DNA of 64,000 nt from Amycolatopsis albispora (GCF_003312875.1 NZ_CP015163.1:5580001-5644000); one strand, 5' to 3'; shown: positions 26,903 to 36,501, counted from the stretch's first letter. Program-made: numbers and translations. Notes: generated by a model from the letters alone, not told the origin.

Positions 26903-28108
26903 GTGATCTCCGTCGAACACCATCGCGCCGAGGCGACCGCCCTGCTCGGCACCAGGACCCCGGTGCGGCTGCCGGTGGCCGGATGCGCGGGGCTGATCCT
27001 CGCCGAGGACGTGACAGCCGACGTCTCCCTGCCACCGTTCGACAACTCCGCGATGGACGGCTACGCGGTGCGCGCGGTCGACGTGGCCGGGGCGAGCGAG
27101 GACAGCCCGGTGGAGCTGCCGGTCGCCGAGGACATCCCGGCGGGCCGGGTGGATTCGCCGCCGCTGCTGCCCGGCACCGCGCACCGGATCATGACCGGCG
27201 CCCCGATGCCGCCGGGCGCGGACACCGTGGTGATGGTGGAGAAAACCGACGGCGGCACGGAAACCGTGCGGGTGTTCGCCGCCGTGCCACCGGGCAACCA
27301 CCTGCGGCGCACCGGTGAGGACGTGCAGCGCGGCACCACCGCGCTGACCCGCGGCACGCTGCTCGGACCGGCGCAGGTCGGGCTGGCCGCCGCGGTCGGG
27401 CTGGATTCGCTGGTGGTGTACACGCCGCCGCGCGTGCTCGTGGTGTCCACCGGTACCGAACTGGTCACCGCGCCGAACCCGTTGAAGCACGGGCAGATCT
27501 ACGAGTCGAACAGCGTGATGCTGGTGGCCGCGCTGCGGGCGCTCGGCTGCGAGGTGGAGACCGTGCGCAGCGTGGTCGACGACGTGGACGAGTTCCGCGC
27601 GGTGATCGAGCCGAAGCTGGCCGCCGCGGACCTGCTGATCACCTCGGGCGGGGTGAGCGCGGGCGCGTACGAGGTGGTCAAGGACGCGCTGACCGGCGCG
27701 GGCGTGGAGTTCCGGAAGGTGGCCATGCAGCCGGGCGGGCCGCAGGGGCTCGGCCGCTGGAACGGCGTGCCGGTGCTCACCCTGCCCGGCAACCCGGTGA
27801 GCAGCCTGGTCTCCTTCGAGGTCTTCGTCCGGCCCGCGGTGCTCGCGTCGATGGGGCATTCCATCGTGGACCGCCCGAGGGTGCGCGCGAAGCTGACCGA
27901 AGCGCTGCGTTCCCCGGCGGGCAAGGTGCAGTTCCGGCGTGGTTTCTACTCGCACGTCGACGGCGAGGTGACCGGTGAGGTCGGCCCGCGCGGTGGCCCC
28001 GGTTCGCACCTGCTGGCCGCGTTCGCGCAGGCCAACTGCCTGATCGTGCTGCCGGAGGAGGTCACCGAGGCACCGCAGGGCGCCGAGGTGAACGTTCTCC
28101 TGCTGTGA
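26903..28108 (+). CDS. moeA: Molybdopterin molybdenumtransferase MoeA
   Basis: A 401-aa enzyme inserting molybdate into adenylated molybdopterin. N-terminal domain: LPPFDNSAMDGYAVRA, PPLLPGTAHRIMTGAPMPPG, GADTVVMVEKT. Central MogA-like domain: VLVVSTGTELV, IYESNSVMLVAAL, ITSGGVSAGAYEVVKDAL, and VPVLTLPGNPVSSLVSFEVF. GGGGAGG (26887-26893) is nine bases before the GTG at 26903; the ATG at 26894 directly follows it and is less likely. Monocistronic. Confidence 0.94.
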   Translation: MISVEHHRAEATALLGTRTPVRLPVAGCAGLILAEDVTADVSLPPFDNSAMDGYAVRAVDVAGASEDSPVELPVAEDIPAGRVDSPPLLPGTAHRIMTGAPMPPGADTVVMVEKTDGGTETVRVFAAVPPGNHLRRTGEDVQRGTTALTRGTLLGPAQVGLAAAVGLDSLVVYTPPRVLVVSTGTELVTAPNPLKHGQIYESNSVMLVAALRALGCEVETVRSVVDDVDEFRAVIEPKLAAADLLITSGGVSAGAYEVVKDALTGAGVEFRKVAMQPGGPQGLGRWNGVPVLTLPGNPVSSLVSFEVFVRPAVLASMGHSIVDRPRVRAKLTEALRSPAGKVQFRRGFYSHVDGEVTGEVGPRGGPGSHLLAAFAQANCLIVLPEEVTEAPQGAEVNVLLL

Positions 28109-28328
28109 CTTCTTGTCATTGCCCCCACACGAACAGTGGTCAAGCTGCCGCTGTGTGGAATAGAATCCGGCTTCCGCGGGTATTCCGGGACGAGTACCGG
28201 GCGCGTGCACTCGTCGGGGGGTGCACGTACCCGGTCGGTAATCCGGTGGACTCCGCCGGGCGGTAGCGTGGCCCCACCACTGGGCTGGCAAGCCGGCCGC
28301 CGACCACGACCCCGGGGATGCAGCAGAG

Positions 28329-29030
28329 ATGAGCGCCAACGCGCCCGCCAACCCGATCAAGCACGCGATCACCCTCGCCCGCGAGACCGTGCCGCCGATG
28401 CACCGCGCCGGGCGCCCGTTCGTGCTGGGCGGCCTCGCCGCCACCCTGGTGCTGCGCCGGTTCTCCAAGCCGCTCGGCCTGCTCGCCGGACTCGGCACGG
28501 TGGCCACCGCCGCCTTCTTCCGCGAGCCGACCCGCGTGCCGCCCACCCGCTCCGGCCTGGTGCTGGGCGCCGCCGACGGCCTGGTCTCACTGATCGAGGA
28601 GGCCACGCCGCCGCCGGAGCTGGGCCTGCCGGCCGAGCCGCGGATGCGCGTCAGCGTGTTCCTGTCCGTGTTCGACGTGCACGTCCAGCGCGCGCCCGCC
28701 AGCGGTGTGGTGGAGAAGGTCGCGTACCGGCCGGGCAAGTTCCTGTCCGCCGACCTCGACAAGGCCAGCGACGACAACGAGCGCAACTCGCTGCTGCTGC
28801 GCACCGAGGACGGCCACGAGATCGTCGTGGTCCAGATCGCCGGCCTGGTCGCCCGCCGCATCCTGTGCGAGGTCGGCGACGGCGAGAAGGTCCGCGCCGG
28901 TGACACCTACGGCCTGATCCGGTTCGGTTCGCGCGTGGACACCTACCTGCCACCGGGCAGCAAGGTGCTGGTGAGCAAGGGGCAGCGCACGATCGGCGGC
29001 GAGACGCCCATCGCCGAACTCCCGGTCTAG
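28329..29030 (+). CDS. psd: Phosphatidylserine decarboxylase proenzyme
   Basis: A 233-aa archaeal/actinobacterial short-form PSD that decarboxylates phosphatidylserine to phosphatidylethanolamine. N-terminal hydrophobic segment (LGGLAATLVLRRF), substrate region SVFLSVFDVHVQRAPASGVV, and self-cleavage site GLIRFGSRVD, where the Ser becomes the pyruvoyl group. GCAGAGATG gives a weak ribosome site. pssA follows after nine bases and supplies its substrate. Confidence 0.94.
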   Translation: MSANAPANPIKHAITLARETVPPMHRAGRPFVLGGLAATLVLRRFSKPLGLLAGLGTVATAAFFREPTRVPPTRSGLVLGAADGLVSLIEEATPPPELGLPAEPRMRVSVFLSVFDVHVQRAPASGVVEKVAYRPGKFLSADLDKASDDNERNSLLLRTEDGHEIVVVQIAGLVARRILCEVGDGEKVRAGDTYGLIRFGSRVDTYLPPGSKVLVSKGQRTIGGETPIAELPV

Positions 29031-29039
29031 GGGGCCAGC

Positions 29040-29999
29040 GTGACCGTCCGGACCAATCCGGGTGTTCGGCTGCTGCCGAACGCGATCACCGTGCTGGCGC
29101 TGTGCGCCGGGCTGTCCGCCGTGCAGTTCGCGCTCACCGGCAACTACGCGATGGCGATCGCCTCGATCGGCATCGCCGCGGTGCTCGACAGCCTCGACGG
29201 CCGCATCGCCCGCCTGCTCGACGCCACCTCGAAGATGGGCGCCGAGCTGGACTCGCTGGCCGACGGCATCTCCTTCGGCGTGGCCCCGGCGCTGGTGCTC
29301 TACGTGTGGCACTCGGACGGCGAGCGCATCGGCTGGCTGGCCGCGCTGGTTTTCGCGGTGTGCATGATCCTGCGCCTGGCCCGGTTCAACACGCTGCTGG
29401 ACGACACCGAGCAGCCGCCGTACGCGGCCGAGTTCTTCGTCGGCGTGCCCGCGCCGGCCGGCGGGCTGCTGGTGCTGCTGCCGCTGACGCTGACCCTGCA
29501 GTTCGGTGAGGGCTGGTGGTCCGCGCAGGTGGTGGTGTGGGTGTGGACGGTGGCCATCGCCGCGCTGGCGATCAGCCGGATCCCCACGCTGTCGCTGAAG
29601 ACGGTCAAGGTGTCGCCGAAGGCGGTCGGCCCGCTGCTGGTCGCGGTCGGCGTGCTGGCCGCCACGATCATCCTGTACCCGCTGATCGCGCTGGCCGTGG
29701 CGATGCTGCTGTACCTGGTGCACCTGCCGTACGCGGTGCGCCGCTTCCGCTGGCTGGCCCGGCACCCCGAAGCCTGGGACGTGCCGCCGCGCGAGCGCCG
29801 GGCGATCCGCCGGGCGCGTGGCGCGCGGCGGCTGGGCCTGCGGCGCCCGCTGCGGCGGCGGGTGGCCGGTGCCGCCCGGCGCGCGGTGCGGCTGCCGCGC
29901 AACGGGGACGGCGGCGGGCACGGCCCGAGCGGGCGGCGCGACCGCAAGCGCAGCTGGCGCAGCCTCGGCATCCGGCAGCGCGGCAACCGTCCCGACTGA
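29040..29999 (+). CDS. pssA: CDP-diacylglycerol--serine O-phosphatidyltransferase
   Basis: A 319-aa integral membrane enzyme making phosphatidylserine from CDP-diacylglycerol and serine. The CDP-alcohol phosphotransferase motif is complete: DGRIARLLDATSKMGAEL followed by DSLAD. About seven membrane helices follow. The C-terminal 60 residues are an Arg-rich cytoplasmic tail (RRARGARRLGLRRPLRRRVA), longer than usual. GTG start nine bases after psd, giving a psd-pssA operon. Confidence 0.94.
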   Translation: MTVRTNPGVRLLPNAITVLALCAGLSAVQFALTGNYAMAIASIGIAAVLDSLDGRIARLLDATSKMGAELDSLADGISFGVAPALVLYVWHSDGERIGWLAALVFAVCMILRLARFNTLLDDTEQPPYAAEFFVGVPAPAGGLLVLLPLTLTLQFGEGWWSAQVVVWVWTVAIAALAISRIPTLSLKTVKVSPKAVGPLLVAVGVLAATIILYPLIALAVAMLLYLVHLPYAVRRFRWLARHPEAWDVPPRERRAIRRARGARRLGLRRPLRRRVAGAARRAVRLPRNGDGGGHGPSGRRDRKRSWRSLGIRQRGNRPD

Positions 30000-30018
30000 G
30001 CTCCGGCCGTTTTACGGA

Positions 30019-30030
30019 TAGGGTTTGGGC
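30019..30030 (+). promoter_or_regulatory. Leaderless -10 element of the AAA ATPase gene
   Basis: TAGGGT (30019-30024) lies six bases before the GTG at 30031. No ribosome site is present. Confidence 0.5.
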
Positions 30031-32307
30031 GTGAGTGCCCCGCAGATCACGCTGACCGTCCGCCACAGCCCGTCCGCGACCGATACCCGGCGCGGGATCG
30101 TGCGCCTGCACCCGGAGGTGCTCGACGCGCTGGGCCTGCACGCCTGGGACGCGGTGCACCTGACCGGCGCGCGGGTGAGCGCCGCGCTGGCCGCGCCGTC
30201 CGACGGCGACGGCCCACCCGGTGTGGTGCTGATCGACGACGTCACCATGTCGAACCTCGGGGTCACCGAGGGCGCGGAGGTGGTCGTCGCCCCCGCCGAG
30301 GTCTCCGCCGCCCGGTCGGTCACCGTCGCCGGTTCGCGGCTGGCCAGCGTTTCGCTGACCCCGGCCACCGTGCGGCTCGCGCTGATCGGCAAGGTGCTCA
30401 CCGTCGGGGACGCGGTTTCCCTGCTCCCCCAGGACCTCGCGCCGCCGCCGGGGGCGGATGTCGGCGCGGTGCGCAGCAAGCTGTCCAACGCCATCGGCGG
30501 CACGTGGACCAGTGAGCTGCTGACCGTCACCGCCGCCGAGCCGTCCGGCCCGGTCGCGGTTGGACCGTCCACTGTGGTCGCCTGGCGCGACGGCGCGCGC
30601 ACCGGCGACGCGGTGCCCGTGCCCGAAGGTTCGCCGCGGCCCGGCACCGCGGTCACCGTCACCGCCGCCGCTCCGAAGTCCACTGTGGACGACTTCATCG
30701 AGGCGGAGGTGGTGGAGGAGACCGAGGACGAGCCGGTGGTCCCGGTCGCCGACCTCGCCGGGGCGGCGAGCTGCGCGCGCCGGCTGTCCGAATGGTTCGA
30801 ACTCGCCTTCCACCGTCCCGAGTTGCTGGCGAAACTGGGCACTTCGGCGCGGCTGGGCGTGCTGGTCTCCGGGCCGGAAGGCGTCGGGAAGACCACGCTG
30901 GTGCGTTCGGTCGGGCAGGCGGAGGAGGTCCGCGTGGTCACGCTGGCCGCGCCGAACCTCGCCGTGCTGGAGCCGAACGCGGCCGCGTCGCGGCTGAACG
31001 AGGCGATCGAGCGCACCGCGGGCGGCACCACCCCGGCGGTCCTGCTGATCACCGACATCGACACGCTGCTGCCCGCGTCGTCCCCGCCGCCGGTGGCGAC
31101 GGTGCTGCTGGAGCAGCTGCGCGGCGCGCTGACCCGGTCGGGGGTGGCGTTGATCGCGACGACGGCACACCCCGAAGGCGTCGACCCTCGGCTGCGGGCC
31201 GGTGATCTGCTCGACCGGGAGCTGTCGCTGGCGTTGCCGGACGCGAAGGTGCGCACGGAATTGCTGCGCATCCTGCTGCGGGACGTGCCGCTCGACGCGG
31301 ACGTGGACTTCGGCGCGATCGCCGAGCGCACGCCCGGTTTTGTCGCGGCGGACCTGCTGGCGCTGCGCCGCGAGGCCGCCCTGCGCGCCGCGCTGCGGCA
31401 GCGTGACGCGGACGAGCCGGTGATCGGCGGGCGGGACCTGCTCGACGCGGTCGCCAGCGTGCGGCCGATTTCGATGTCCACTTCGGACAACCTGGCCACC
31501 GGCGGGCTGACGCTGGAGGACGTCGGGGACATGACCGAAGTGAAGCAGTCGCTCACCGAGACCGTGCTGTGGCCGCTGCGGTACCCGGACTCGTTCGCGC
31601 GGCTGGGCGTGGCGCCCCCGCGTGGGGTGCTGCTGTACGGGCCGCCCGGCGGTGGCAAGACGTTCCTGGTGCGCGCGCTCGCGGGTACTGGCGCGCTGAA
31701 CGTTTTCGCGGTCAAGGGCGCCGAGCTGATGGACAAGTGGGTCGGCGAGTCGGAGCGGGCGGTGCGGGAGCTGTTCCGCCGGGCCGCCGAAGCCGCGCCG
31801 TCGCTGGTGTTCCTGGACGAGATCGACGCGCTGGCGCCGCGGCGGGGGCAGTCGAGCGATTCGGGGGTGTCGGACCGGGTGGTCGCCTCGCTGCTCACCG
31901 AGCTGGACGGGGTGGAGCCGATGCGCGAGGTGGTGGTGCTCGGCGCGACGAACCGGCCGGAGCTGGTGGACCCGGCGCTGCTGCGGCCGGGCAGGCTGGA
32001 GCGCCTGGTCTACGTGCCGCCGCCGGACGCGGAGGCCCGCGCGGCGATCCTGCGGGCCACCTCGAAGAACACCCCGCTGGCCGCCGACGTGGACCTGGAC
32101 CAGCTCGCGTCCACTTTGGACCGCTACTCGGCGGCGGACTGCGCCGCGCTGATCCGGGAGGCCGCGCTGACCGCCATGCGCGAGTCGCTGGACGCCACCG
32201 AGGTGACGGCCGCGCACCTGGAGAAGGCACGGGGGGCCGTCCGCCCGTCACTGGACCCGGCGCAGTTGGCCGACCTGGAAGCCTACGCCGCCAACCGCGC
32301 CGACTGA
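30031..32307 (+). CDS. CDC48/VCP-like tandem AAA ATPase
   Basis: A 758-aa protein with an N-terminal double-psi barrel-like region (to about 200) and two AAA modules. D1 has Walker A SGPEGVGKTTL, but its Walker B reads LLITDID rather than hhhhDE, suggesting weak or no hydrolysis. D2 is canonical: YGPPGGGKTFLVRALAG, pore segment MDKWVGESE, Walker B LVFLDEIDALAPRRG, and GATNRPELVDPALLRPGRL with arginine fingers. Likely an unfoldase remodelling proteins in the cytoplasm. GTG 30031 is chosen from the leaderless promoter; TTG 30025 is the only in-frame alternative. Confidence 0.9.
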   Translation: MSAPQITLTVRHSPSATDTRRGIVRLHPEVLDALGLHAWDAVHLTGARVSAALAAPSDGDGPPGVVLIDDVTMSNLGVTEGAEVVVAPAEVSAARSVTVAGSRLASVSLTPATVRLALIGKVLTVGDAVSLLPQDLAPPPGADVGAVRSKLSNAIGGTWTSELLTVTAAEPSGPVAVGPSTVVAWRDGARTGDAVPVPEGSPRPGTAVTVTAAAPKSTVDDFIEAEVVEETEDEPVVPVADLAGAASCARRLSEWFELAFHRPELLAKLGTSARLGVLVSGPEGVGKTTLVRSVGQAEEVRVVTLAAPNLAVLEPNAAASRLNEAIERTAGGTTPAVLLITDIDTLLPASSPPPVATVLLEQLRGALTRSGVALIATTAHPEGVDPRLRAGDLLDRELSLALPDAKVRTELLRILLRDVPLDADVDFGAIAERTPGFVAADLLALRREAALRAALRQRDADEPVIGGRDLLDAVASVRPISMSTSDNLATGGLTLEDVGDMTEVKQSLTETVLWPLRYPDSFARLGVAPPRGVLLYGPPGGGKTFLVRALAGTGALNVFAVKGAELMDKWVGESERAVRELFRRAAEAAPSLVFLDEIDALAPRRGQSSDSGVSDRVVASLLTELDGVEPMREVVVLGATNRPELVDPALLRPGRLERLVYVPPPDAEARAAILRATSKNTPLAADVDLDQLASTLDRYSAADCAALIREAALTAMRESLDATEVTAAHLEKARGAVRPSLDPAQLADLEAYAANRAD

Positions 32308-32324
32308 CTCCGTTCGAAGCTAGA

Positions 32325-32379
32325 TGTCACGAATGTGGCTTTCGAGACGTTTCGCGTCCCGAAAGCCACATTCGTGACA
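32325..32379. repeat. Palindromic repeat, TGTCAC subtype
   Basis: TGTCACGAATGTGGCTTTCG ... CGAAAGCCACATTCGTGACA. Its centre AGACGTTTCGCGTCC is identical to that of the copy at 4591. It lies 18 bases after the AAA ATPase stop. Confidence 0.93.
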
Positions 32380-32478
32380 CCTACCCGCCAGCCACGCCGC
32401 CTGAACCCACGCAGCACGCCGCCACGCGGCGCCGGCGCGACGGTCCATTGAGGATGGTGGTGGGCGACGGGCGGGCAT

Positions 32479-32500
32479 CCCGAAAGCCACATTCGTGACA
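32479..32500. repeat. Half copy of the palindromic repeat
   Basis: CCCGAAAGCCACATTCGTGACA (right arm and end) stands alone, with no left arm in the preceding 100 bases other than the complete copy at 32325. Confidence 0.85.
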
Positions 32501-32615
32501 CTTGCCTCGCTGCCCCTGGCCCCACGCAGCATGCCGTGCCGCGAGTCCGGCTCATCCCGGCCGCCACTCATCGCGGGCCCGGCCGCGCGCCCGGCGCCGG
32601 AGCGGCGTTCCGGAT

Positions 32616-32631
32616 GACACGAATTCGTGTC
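32616..32631. repeat. Collapsed palindrome, possible repeat remnant
   Basis: GACACGAATTCGTGTC is a perfect 16-bp palindrome inside CCGGA...TCCGG. It equals the outer ends of an ACACGAA/TTCGTGT repeat with the middle deleted. Confidence 0.55.
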
Positions 32632-32655
32632 CGGGGTTGCGACGGGGAACGGGGC

Positions 32656-33315
32656 CTACTTGCCCTTGGTCGAGGCGCCTCGGTAGTCGTTGGTCACTAT
32701 CACGATGACACCGCCGCTCGAGCCCGCGATGCCTTCGAACCGCGGCTCCACCCGCATCCCGAAGGCGGCGCCCAGCGCCCGCGCGGCGGTTTCCTCGTCG
32801 GCCACGCCGGGGCGGTAGTACGCGGTGGTCGTCGGGATGATGCCGCCGGAGTAGTTGCTCGTCTCCGCGACGTTCCACCCCTGCGCCCGGAAGTCGTCCC
32901 CGGCGCGCGCGGCCAGGCCGTGGATCGTGCTGTTGTTGTACACGCGCACGGTGACCCACTTCGCCGACGCCTGGTGCTCCTCCGGGCTACCGGGCGCGGG
33001 CGGCACCGGCTCACCCGGCGGCGGCGCGGGCGACGAGGGCGGCGGCGCCGGCGACGAGGGCGGCGGCGCCGGCGAGGACGGCGCGGCGGACGAAGGCGGC
33101 GCGGCCGAGGACGGCGGCGGCACCTCCGAAGTCGGGGGCGGCGGGTTCTGCGCACTGCCCGAGTCACCGGGCGGCGGTGTCGAGGTGGGCGCGGCGGTGT
33201 CCCCGCCGTTGCCCCCGCTGAGCGCGGTGACGCCACCGGCCACCGCGGCCACCAAGGCCAGGCCGATCAGCACCAAGCCCGCCAGCCGCAGCGGCCGCCC
33301 CTGGATCCAGCTCAT
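32656..33315 (-). CDS. LytR C-terminal domain membrane protein
   Basis: A 219-aa protein: one N-terminal membrane helix ([19 protein letters not shown]), a long extracellular Pro/Ser-rich linker with repeated PSSPAPP units (about 40-110), and a C-terminal LytR_C domain ([56 protein letters not shown]). The domain occurs in cell-envelope proteins, but its role alone is unknown. ATG 33315 overlaps the stop of the DUF3263 gene (ATGA), indicating coupling. Confidence 0.9.
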   Translation of the reverse strand: MSWIQGRPLRLAGLVLIGLALVAAVAGGVTALSGGNGGDTAAPTSTPPPGDSGSAQNPPPPTSEVPPPSSAAPPSSAAPSSPAPPPSSPAPPPSSPAPPPGEPVPPAPGSPEEHQASAKWVTVRVYNNSTIHGLAARAGDDFRAQGWNVAETSNYSGGIIPTTTAYYRPGVADEETAARALGAAFGMRVEPRFEGIAGSSGGVIVIVTNDYRGASTKGK

Positions 33316-33623
33316 CGCAGATCTATCCCCAACCGTCGTGCCGCGCGGGTCCGCTGACGGGCGGCACGCGTCTTGCGCAGGCGCTTGACCAGCATCGGGT
33401 CGGCCTGCATCGCCTCATGTTTGTCGATCAACTGATTCAGCACCTGGTAGTACCGGGTGGACGACATGGCAAACAGCTCGCGGATGGCCTGTTCCTTGGC
33501 CCCGGCGTACTTCCACCACTGCCGCTCGAAAGCAAGGATCTCCTGCTCCCGCGGCGAGAGCCCGGCCTGATCGGCGGCGTCCGGCGGGCGGCGACGGCGA
33601 GCCATCGACTCCGCGGCGTCCAT
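33312..33623 (-). CDS. DUF3263 family protein
   Basis: A 103-aa helical protein of the actinobacterial DUF3263 family: [40 protein letters not shown] and [11 protein letters not shown]. It resembles a small helix-turn-helix protein, but DNA binding is not shown. ATG 33623 with GAGGG upstream is preferred over TTG 33641. Pairing of DUF3263 with a LytR_C protein is a common actinobacterial arrangement. Divergent from def. Confidence 0.9.
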   Translation of the reverse strand: MDAAESMARRRRPPDAADQAGLSPREQEILAFERQWWKYAGAKEQAIRELFAMSSTRYYQVLNQLIDKHEAMQADPMLVKRLRKTRAARQRTRAARRLGIDLR

Positions 33624-33753
33624 CTGGGCCCTCGCAATCAAGTTCGCTTGCGTGCGCGAATCACACGGTTGTCGTTTCCGCGGCGCCCATTAGATCACGC
33701 GCGTAGCCGTCCGTCCCGGCATCACTCCCGGCGCGTCACGGCGAAGCCCTCGG

Positions 33754-33767
33754 TAAGCTCCCCGACC
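33754..33767 (+). promoter_or_regulatory. Leaderless -10 element of def
   Basis: TAAGCT (33754-33759) precedes the GTG at 33768 by eight bases. No ribosome site is seen. Confidence 0.45.
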
Positions 33768-34337
33768 GTGACCGTCCACCCCATCGTGATCGCCGGCGAG
33801 CCCGTCCTGCACCAGCCGACGCGTGAGATCGACACCTTCGACGAGCAGCTGCGCACGCTGGCCGACGACATGTTCGAGACCATGTACGCCGCGCGCGGAG
33901 TCGGCCTCGCCGCCAACCAGATCGGCCTGGACCTGCGGATCTTCGTGTACGACTGCCCCGACGACGAGGGCGTGCAGCACAAGGGCCTGGTGGTCAACCC
34001 GAAGCTGGAGACCTCCGAGATCCCGGAGACCATGCCCGACCCGGACGACGACTGGGAGGGCTGCCTGTCGGCCCCCGGCGAGTCGTTCCCGACCGGGCGC
34101 GCGAGCTGGGCGAAGGTCACCGGGCAGGACCTCGAAGGCAACCCGATCGAGGTAGAGGGCACCGGCTACTTCGCGCGCTGCCTGCAGCACGAGACCGACC
34201 ACCTCGACGGGTACATCTACCTGGACCGCCTGGTCGGCCGCTACGCGCGCGAGGCGAAGCGCATGCTCAAGCGCAACAAGTGGGGGGTGCCGGGCAACTC
34301 GTGGCTGCCCGACCCCGAAGCCGACCCGGAAGACTGA
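33768..34337 (+). CDS. def: Peptide deformylase
   Basis: A 189-aa metalloenzyme removing the formyl group from nascent N-terminal Met. All three motifs are present: [15 protein letters not shown] (metal Cys) and QHETDHLDG (metal His pair and catalytic Glu). The C-terminal extension ([18 protein letters not shown]) is typical of actinobacterial type I enzymes. The GTG at 33768 fits the leaderless -10 box and the usual [15 protein letters not shown] start. Confidence 0.96.
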   Translation: MTVHPIVIAGEPVLHQPTREIDTFDEQLRTLADDMFETMYAARGVGLAANQIGLDLRIFVYDCPDDEGVQHKGLVVNPKLETSEIPETMPDPDDDWEGCLSAPGESFPTGRASWAKVTGQDLEGNPIEVEGTGYFARCLQHETDHLDGYIYLDRLVGRYAREAKRMLKRNKWGVPGNSWLPDPEADPED

Positions 34338-34341
34338 GCCC

Positions 34342-36501
34342 TCAGCAGGACCCGAGGTAGCGGCACCGCACCACCGCGGGCTGCTCGATCACCTTCCCCT
34401 CCTGCACCGACCACGCCAGCCGGACGAACTGCGCGTGCGTCCAGGCCAGCGGTGTCGCCGACTGGTTGCCCTTGCCGGTCGGGAAGCCGGGCTGCCCGGA
34501 CGGCGCGTGCTCGTCCCACACCTGCTCGGGCATGGTGTCGCCGGTCCCGGCGACCCGGCCGAGGTCGCGCAGCCGCCGCTTCGCCGCGGCCGGTTCGCCG
34601 TTGGCCAGCTCGTACTCGCCGCGCTCACCGGCGAGCAGCGGCCACAGCCGTCCGAAGGTCTGCCGCGAGCCCGGCGGCAGCTCCATCTCCCACTGCGAGC
34701 CGTCGGCTTTCTCGCCGTAGCCGTCGCCGGTGTAGCGGTGCCAGAACTGCCCGGTCGGCGTGGTGTACGAAATCTCTTTGTCGACCACGTCGAGGCTGTT
34801 CCGGATCACCGGGTCGTCCGGCGCGTAGATGCCGAGGCGCACCAGCTCGAGGAAGCCCGCGTCGGCGACCGCGCGCTGGTCGGCGTCGTAGCTGGAGTTG
34901 CCCAGGTTGTAGACGGTGCCGTTGTCGGCGTTGCCGTCCTTGGTCAGGCGCACGAAGTACGGATCGTCGGAGAGCGGGCCGTTCGTGGTCACCGTCCACC
35001 CGGCCAGCTTGCCCTTGAACTCGTCGGCCTTGGCCAGGTAGCGCTCGGCGGACGCCGCGTCGCCGTGTTCCTTCGCCAGCTCGGCCGCGCAGACCAGCCC
35101 GGCGATCACCGACGCGATGGTGGACGGCGAGTACCCGTCCTGCTCCTCCCAGCGCTCCTGCTGCGACCACGGTGACGCCTGCCCGTTCGGACCGCGGTAG
35201 TCGATCAGGAAGTCGGCGGCCCGGCGGATGTTCGGCCACAGTTCCTCGGGAATGCCGACCTGCTGCGCGAGCACGATCGGCAGCGCGGTCTCATCGAGCT
35301 GGACCGAGGTCCAGTACGGCGTGCCGTCGACGTCGGTGTTCTGCGCGAGGTGCCCGTCGGGCTGCTGCTGCCGGGTGAACATGTACTCGATCGACCGGTG
35401 CGCGGCGCCCTCGTCGCCGGCGGCCAGCATGCCGGTGGCGATCTGGTACAGGTCACGCGGCCAGACCAGGTGGTAGGTGCCCGAGGGCAGCCAGCCGGGG
35501 CCGTTGTCGCCGAACTGCCACGGCATGCTCGGCGACGCGATGAACGCGCCGGGGTTCTGCTTGTCCTCGCTCGCGGCGAGCATCAGCATGGACGCCTCGT
35601 ACAGGTCGCGGTCACCTGCCACCGAAGCCGGGGTCTTCTTGAGGCCACGCAGGTAGTCGCGCCAGCCCGCCTCGTTTGCCTTGCGCGCCGGGCCGAAACC
35701 GGTTTTCAGCGAGGCTTTCGCGGTGTCGGCGGCCTTCTCGCCGAACCCGAGCGACAGGGTGGCTTTCCGGGATTTGACGCCATCAGCCGCGAGTTGCCCG
35801 GTCTGCACGACGTTGCCCTTGCCCGCGCTGTCGTAGCTCTTCAGCTGGTACGACTCGAGCAGCTGCGTGGCGCCGTCCGACGTACCGGAGAAACCGTTGC
35901 TGGTCTTGGTGAACGCCGGATTCGCGGCGAGCGCCGAGGTGACTTCGCCGTCGGTGGCGACCAGGGCGTCGCCCTCGGTTTTCGCGGTGTCGTCGGTGCC
36001 GTTGTTGGCCAGGTCCGGGTCGAGCACGGCGTAGAGCTGGTACGGCTTGCCGGTCAGCGAGGTGAAGTCCACGTCGACCAGCACGCTCGCGCGCTTCGGA
36101 TCGGTCACGTAGGTCTTGCGCAGCTTCCAGCGCTTCCGGTCGTCGGTGATCGTCTGCTCGTAGGTCAGGCCGTCCTGGCGGCGCACCTGCTCGAACTTCG
36201 CGTCGGCGTCGGTGGCCGCGAAGCTCTCACCGTCGGTGACCACGAACGCGAGCGAGCGGATGCTCGGCGTGGACAGGTCCGGGTAGTACACGTCGGACAT
36301 CTGTCCACTGTGGAGTGTGAACCAGACGTTGCTGGCCTGGTCGCGCGCACCGCCGAAGCCGGTTTTCCCGGCGGGCAGCCAGAGCGGGTGCGCACCCGGC
36401 GCCCCGGGCGCGGGCCCGCCTTCGGGTCCGGCGATGGCTACCGCGGGTGACAACCCGGCTGCCAGCATTCCGGTCAACGCGAGGATCAACGGCCTTCGCA
36501 T
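34342..36501 (-). CDS. Secreted GH15 glucoamylase / glucodextranase-like hydrolase
   Basis: A 719-aa exported enzyme with signal peptide RRPLILALTGMLAAGL...AIAGPEG. An N-terminal beta-sandwich (30-280) packs on an (alpha/alpha)6 barrel. Barrel motifs: GTYHLVWPRDLYQIATGMLA, QLDETALPIVLAQQ, the general-acid region RWEEQDGYSPSTIASVIAGL, and the general-base region GDTMPEQVWDEHAP. It should release glucose from alpha-glucans outside the cell; exact linkage preference is unknown. The frame stays open upstream, but the signal peptide and GGGGCGAG set the start. Confidence 0.93.
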   Translation of the reverse strand: MRRPLILALTGMLAAGLSPAVAIAGPEGGPAPGAPGAHPLWLPAGKTGFGGARDQASNVWFTLHSGQMSDVYYPDLSTPSIRSLAFVVTDGESFAATDADAKFEQVRRQDGLTYEQTITDDRKRWKLRKTYVTDPKRASVLVDVDFTSLTGKPYQLYAVLDPDLANNGTDDTAKTEGDALVATDGEVTSALAANPAFTKTSNGFSGTSDGATQLLESYQLKSYDSAGKGNVVQTGQLAADGVKSRKATLSLGFGEKAADTAKASLKTGFGPARKANEAGWRDYLRGLKKTPASVAGDRDLYEASMLMLAASEDKQNPGAFIASPSMPWQFGDNGPGWLPSGTYHLVWPRDLYQIATGMLAAGDEGAAHRSIEYMFTRQQQPDGHLAQNTDVDGTPYWTSVQLDETALPIVLAQQVGIPEELWPNIRRAADFLIDYRGPNGQASPWSQQERWEEQDGYSPSTIASVIAGLVCAAELAKEHGDAASAERYLAKADEFKGKLAGWTVTTNGPLSDDPYFVRLTKDGNADNGTVYNLGNSSYDADQRAVADAGFLELVRLGIYAPDDPVIRNSLDVVDKEISYTTPTGQFWHRYTGDGYGEKADGSQWEMELPPGSRQTFGRLWPLLAGERGEYELANGEPAAAKRRLRDLGRVAGTGDTMPEQVWDEHAPSGQPGFPTGKGNQSATPLAWTHAQFVRLAWSVQEGKVIEQPAVVRCRYLGSC

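Larger units (their letters stand above)
32308..32655. other. Convergent intergenic region with three forms of the palindromic repeat
   Basis: No gene seen. It contains a full repeat (32325), a right half (32479) and a collapsed palindrome (32616) between the 3' ends of the AAA ATPase and LytR_C genes. Confidence 0.75.

Noticed and set aside
29668..32217. Long open frames antisense to real genes (for example opposite the AAA ATPase, GroEL and both AfsR-type genes)
   Set aside because: High-GC coding sequence keeps opposite frames open. Their translations are Arg/Gly/His/Pro-rich and show no domains, while the sense products are complete known families.
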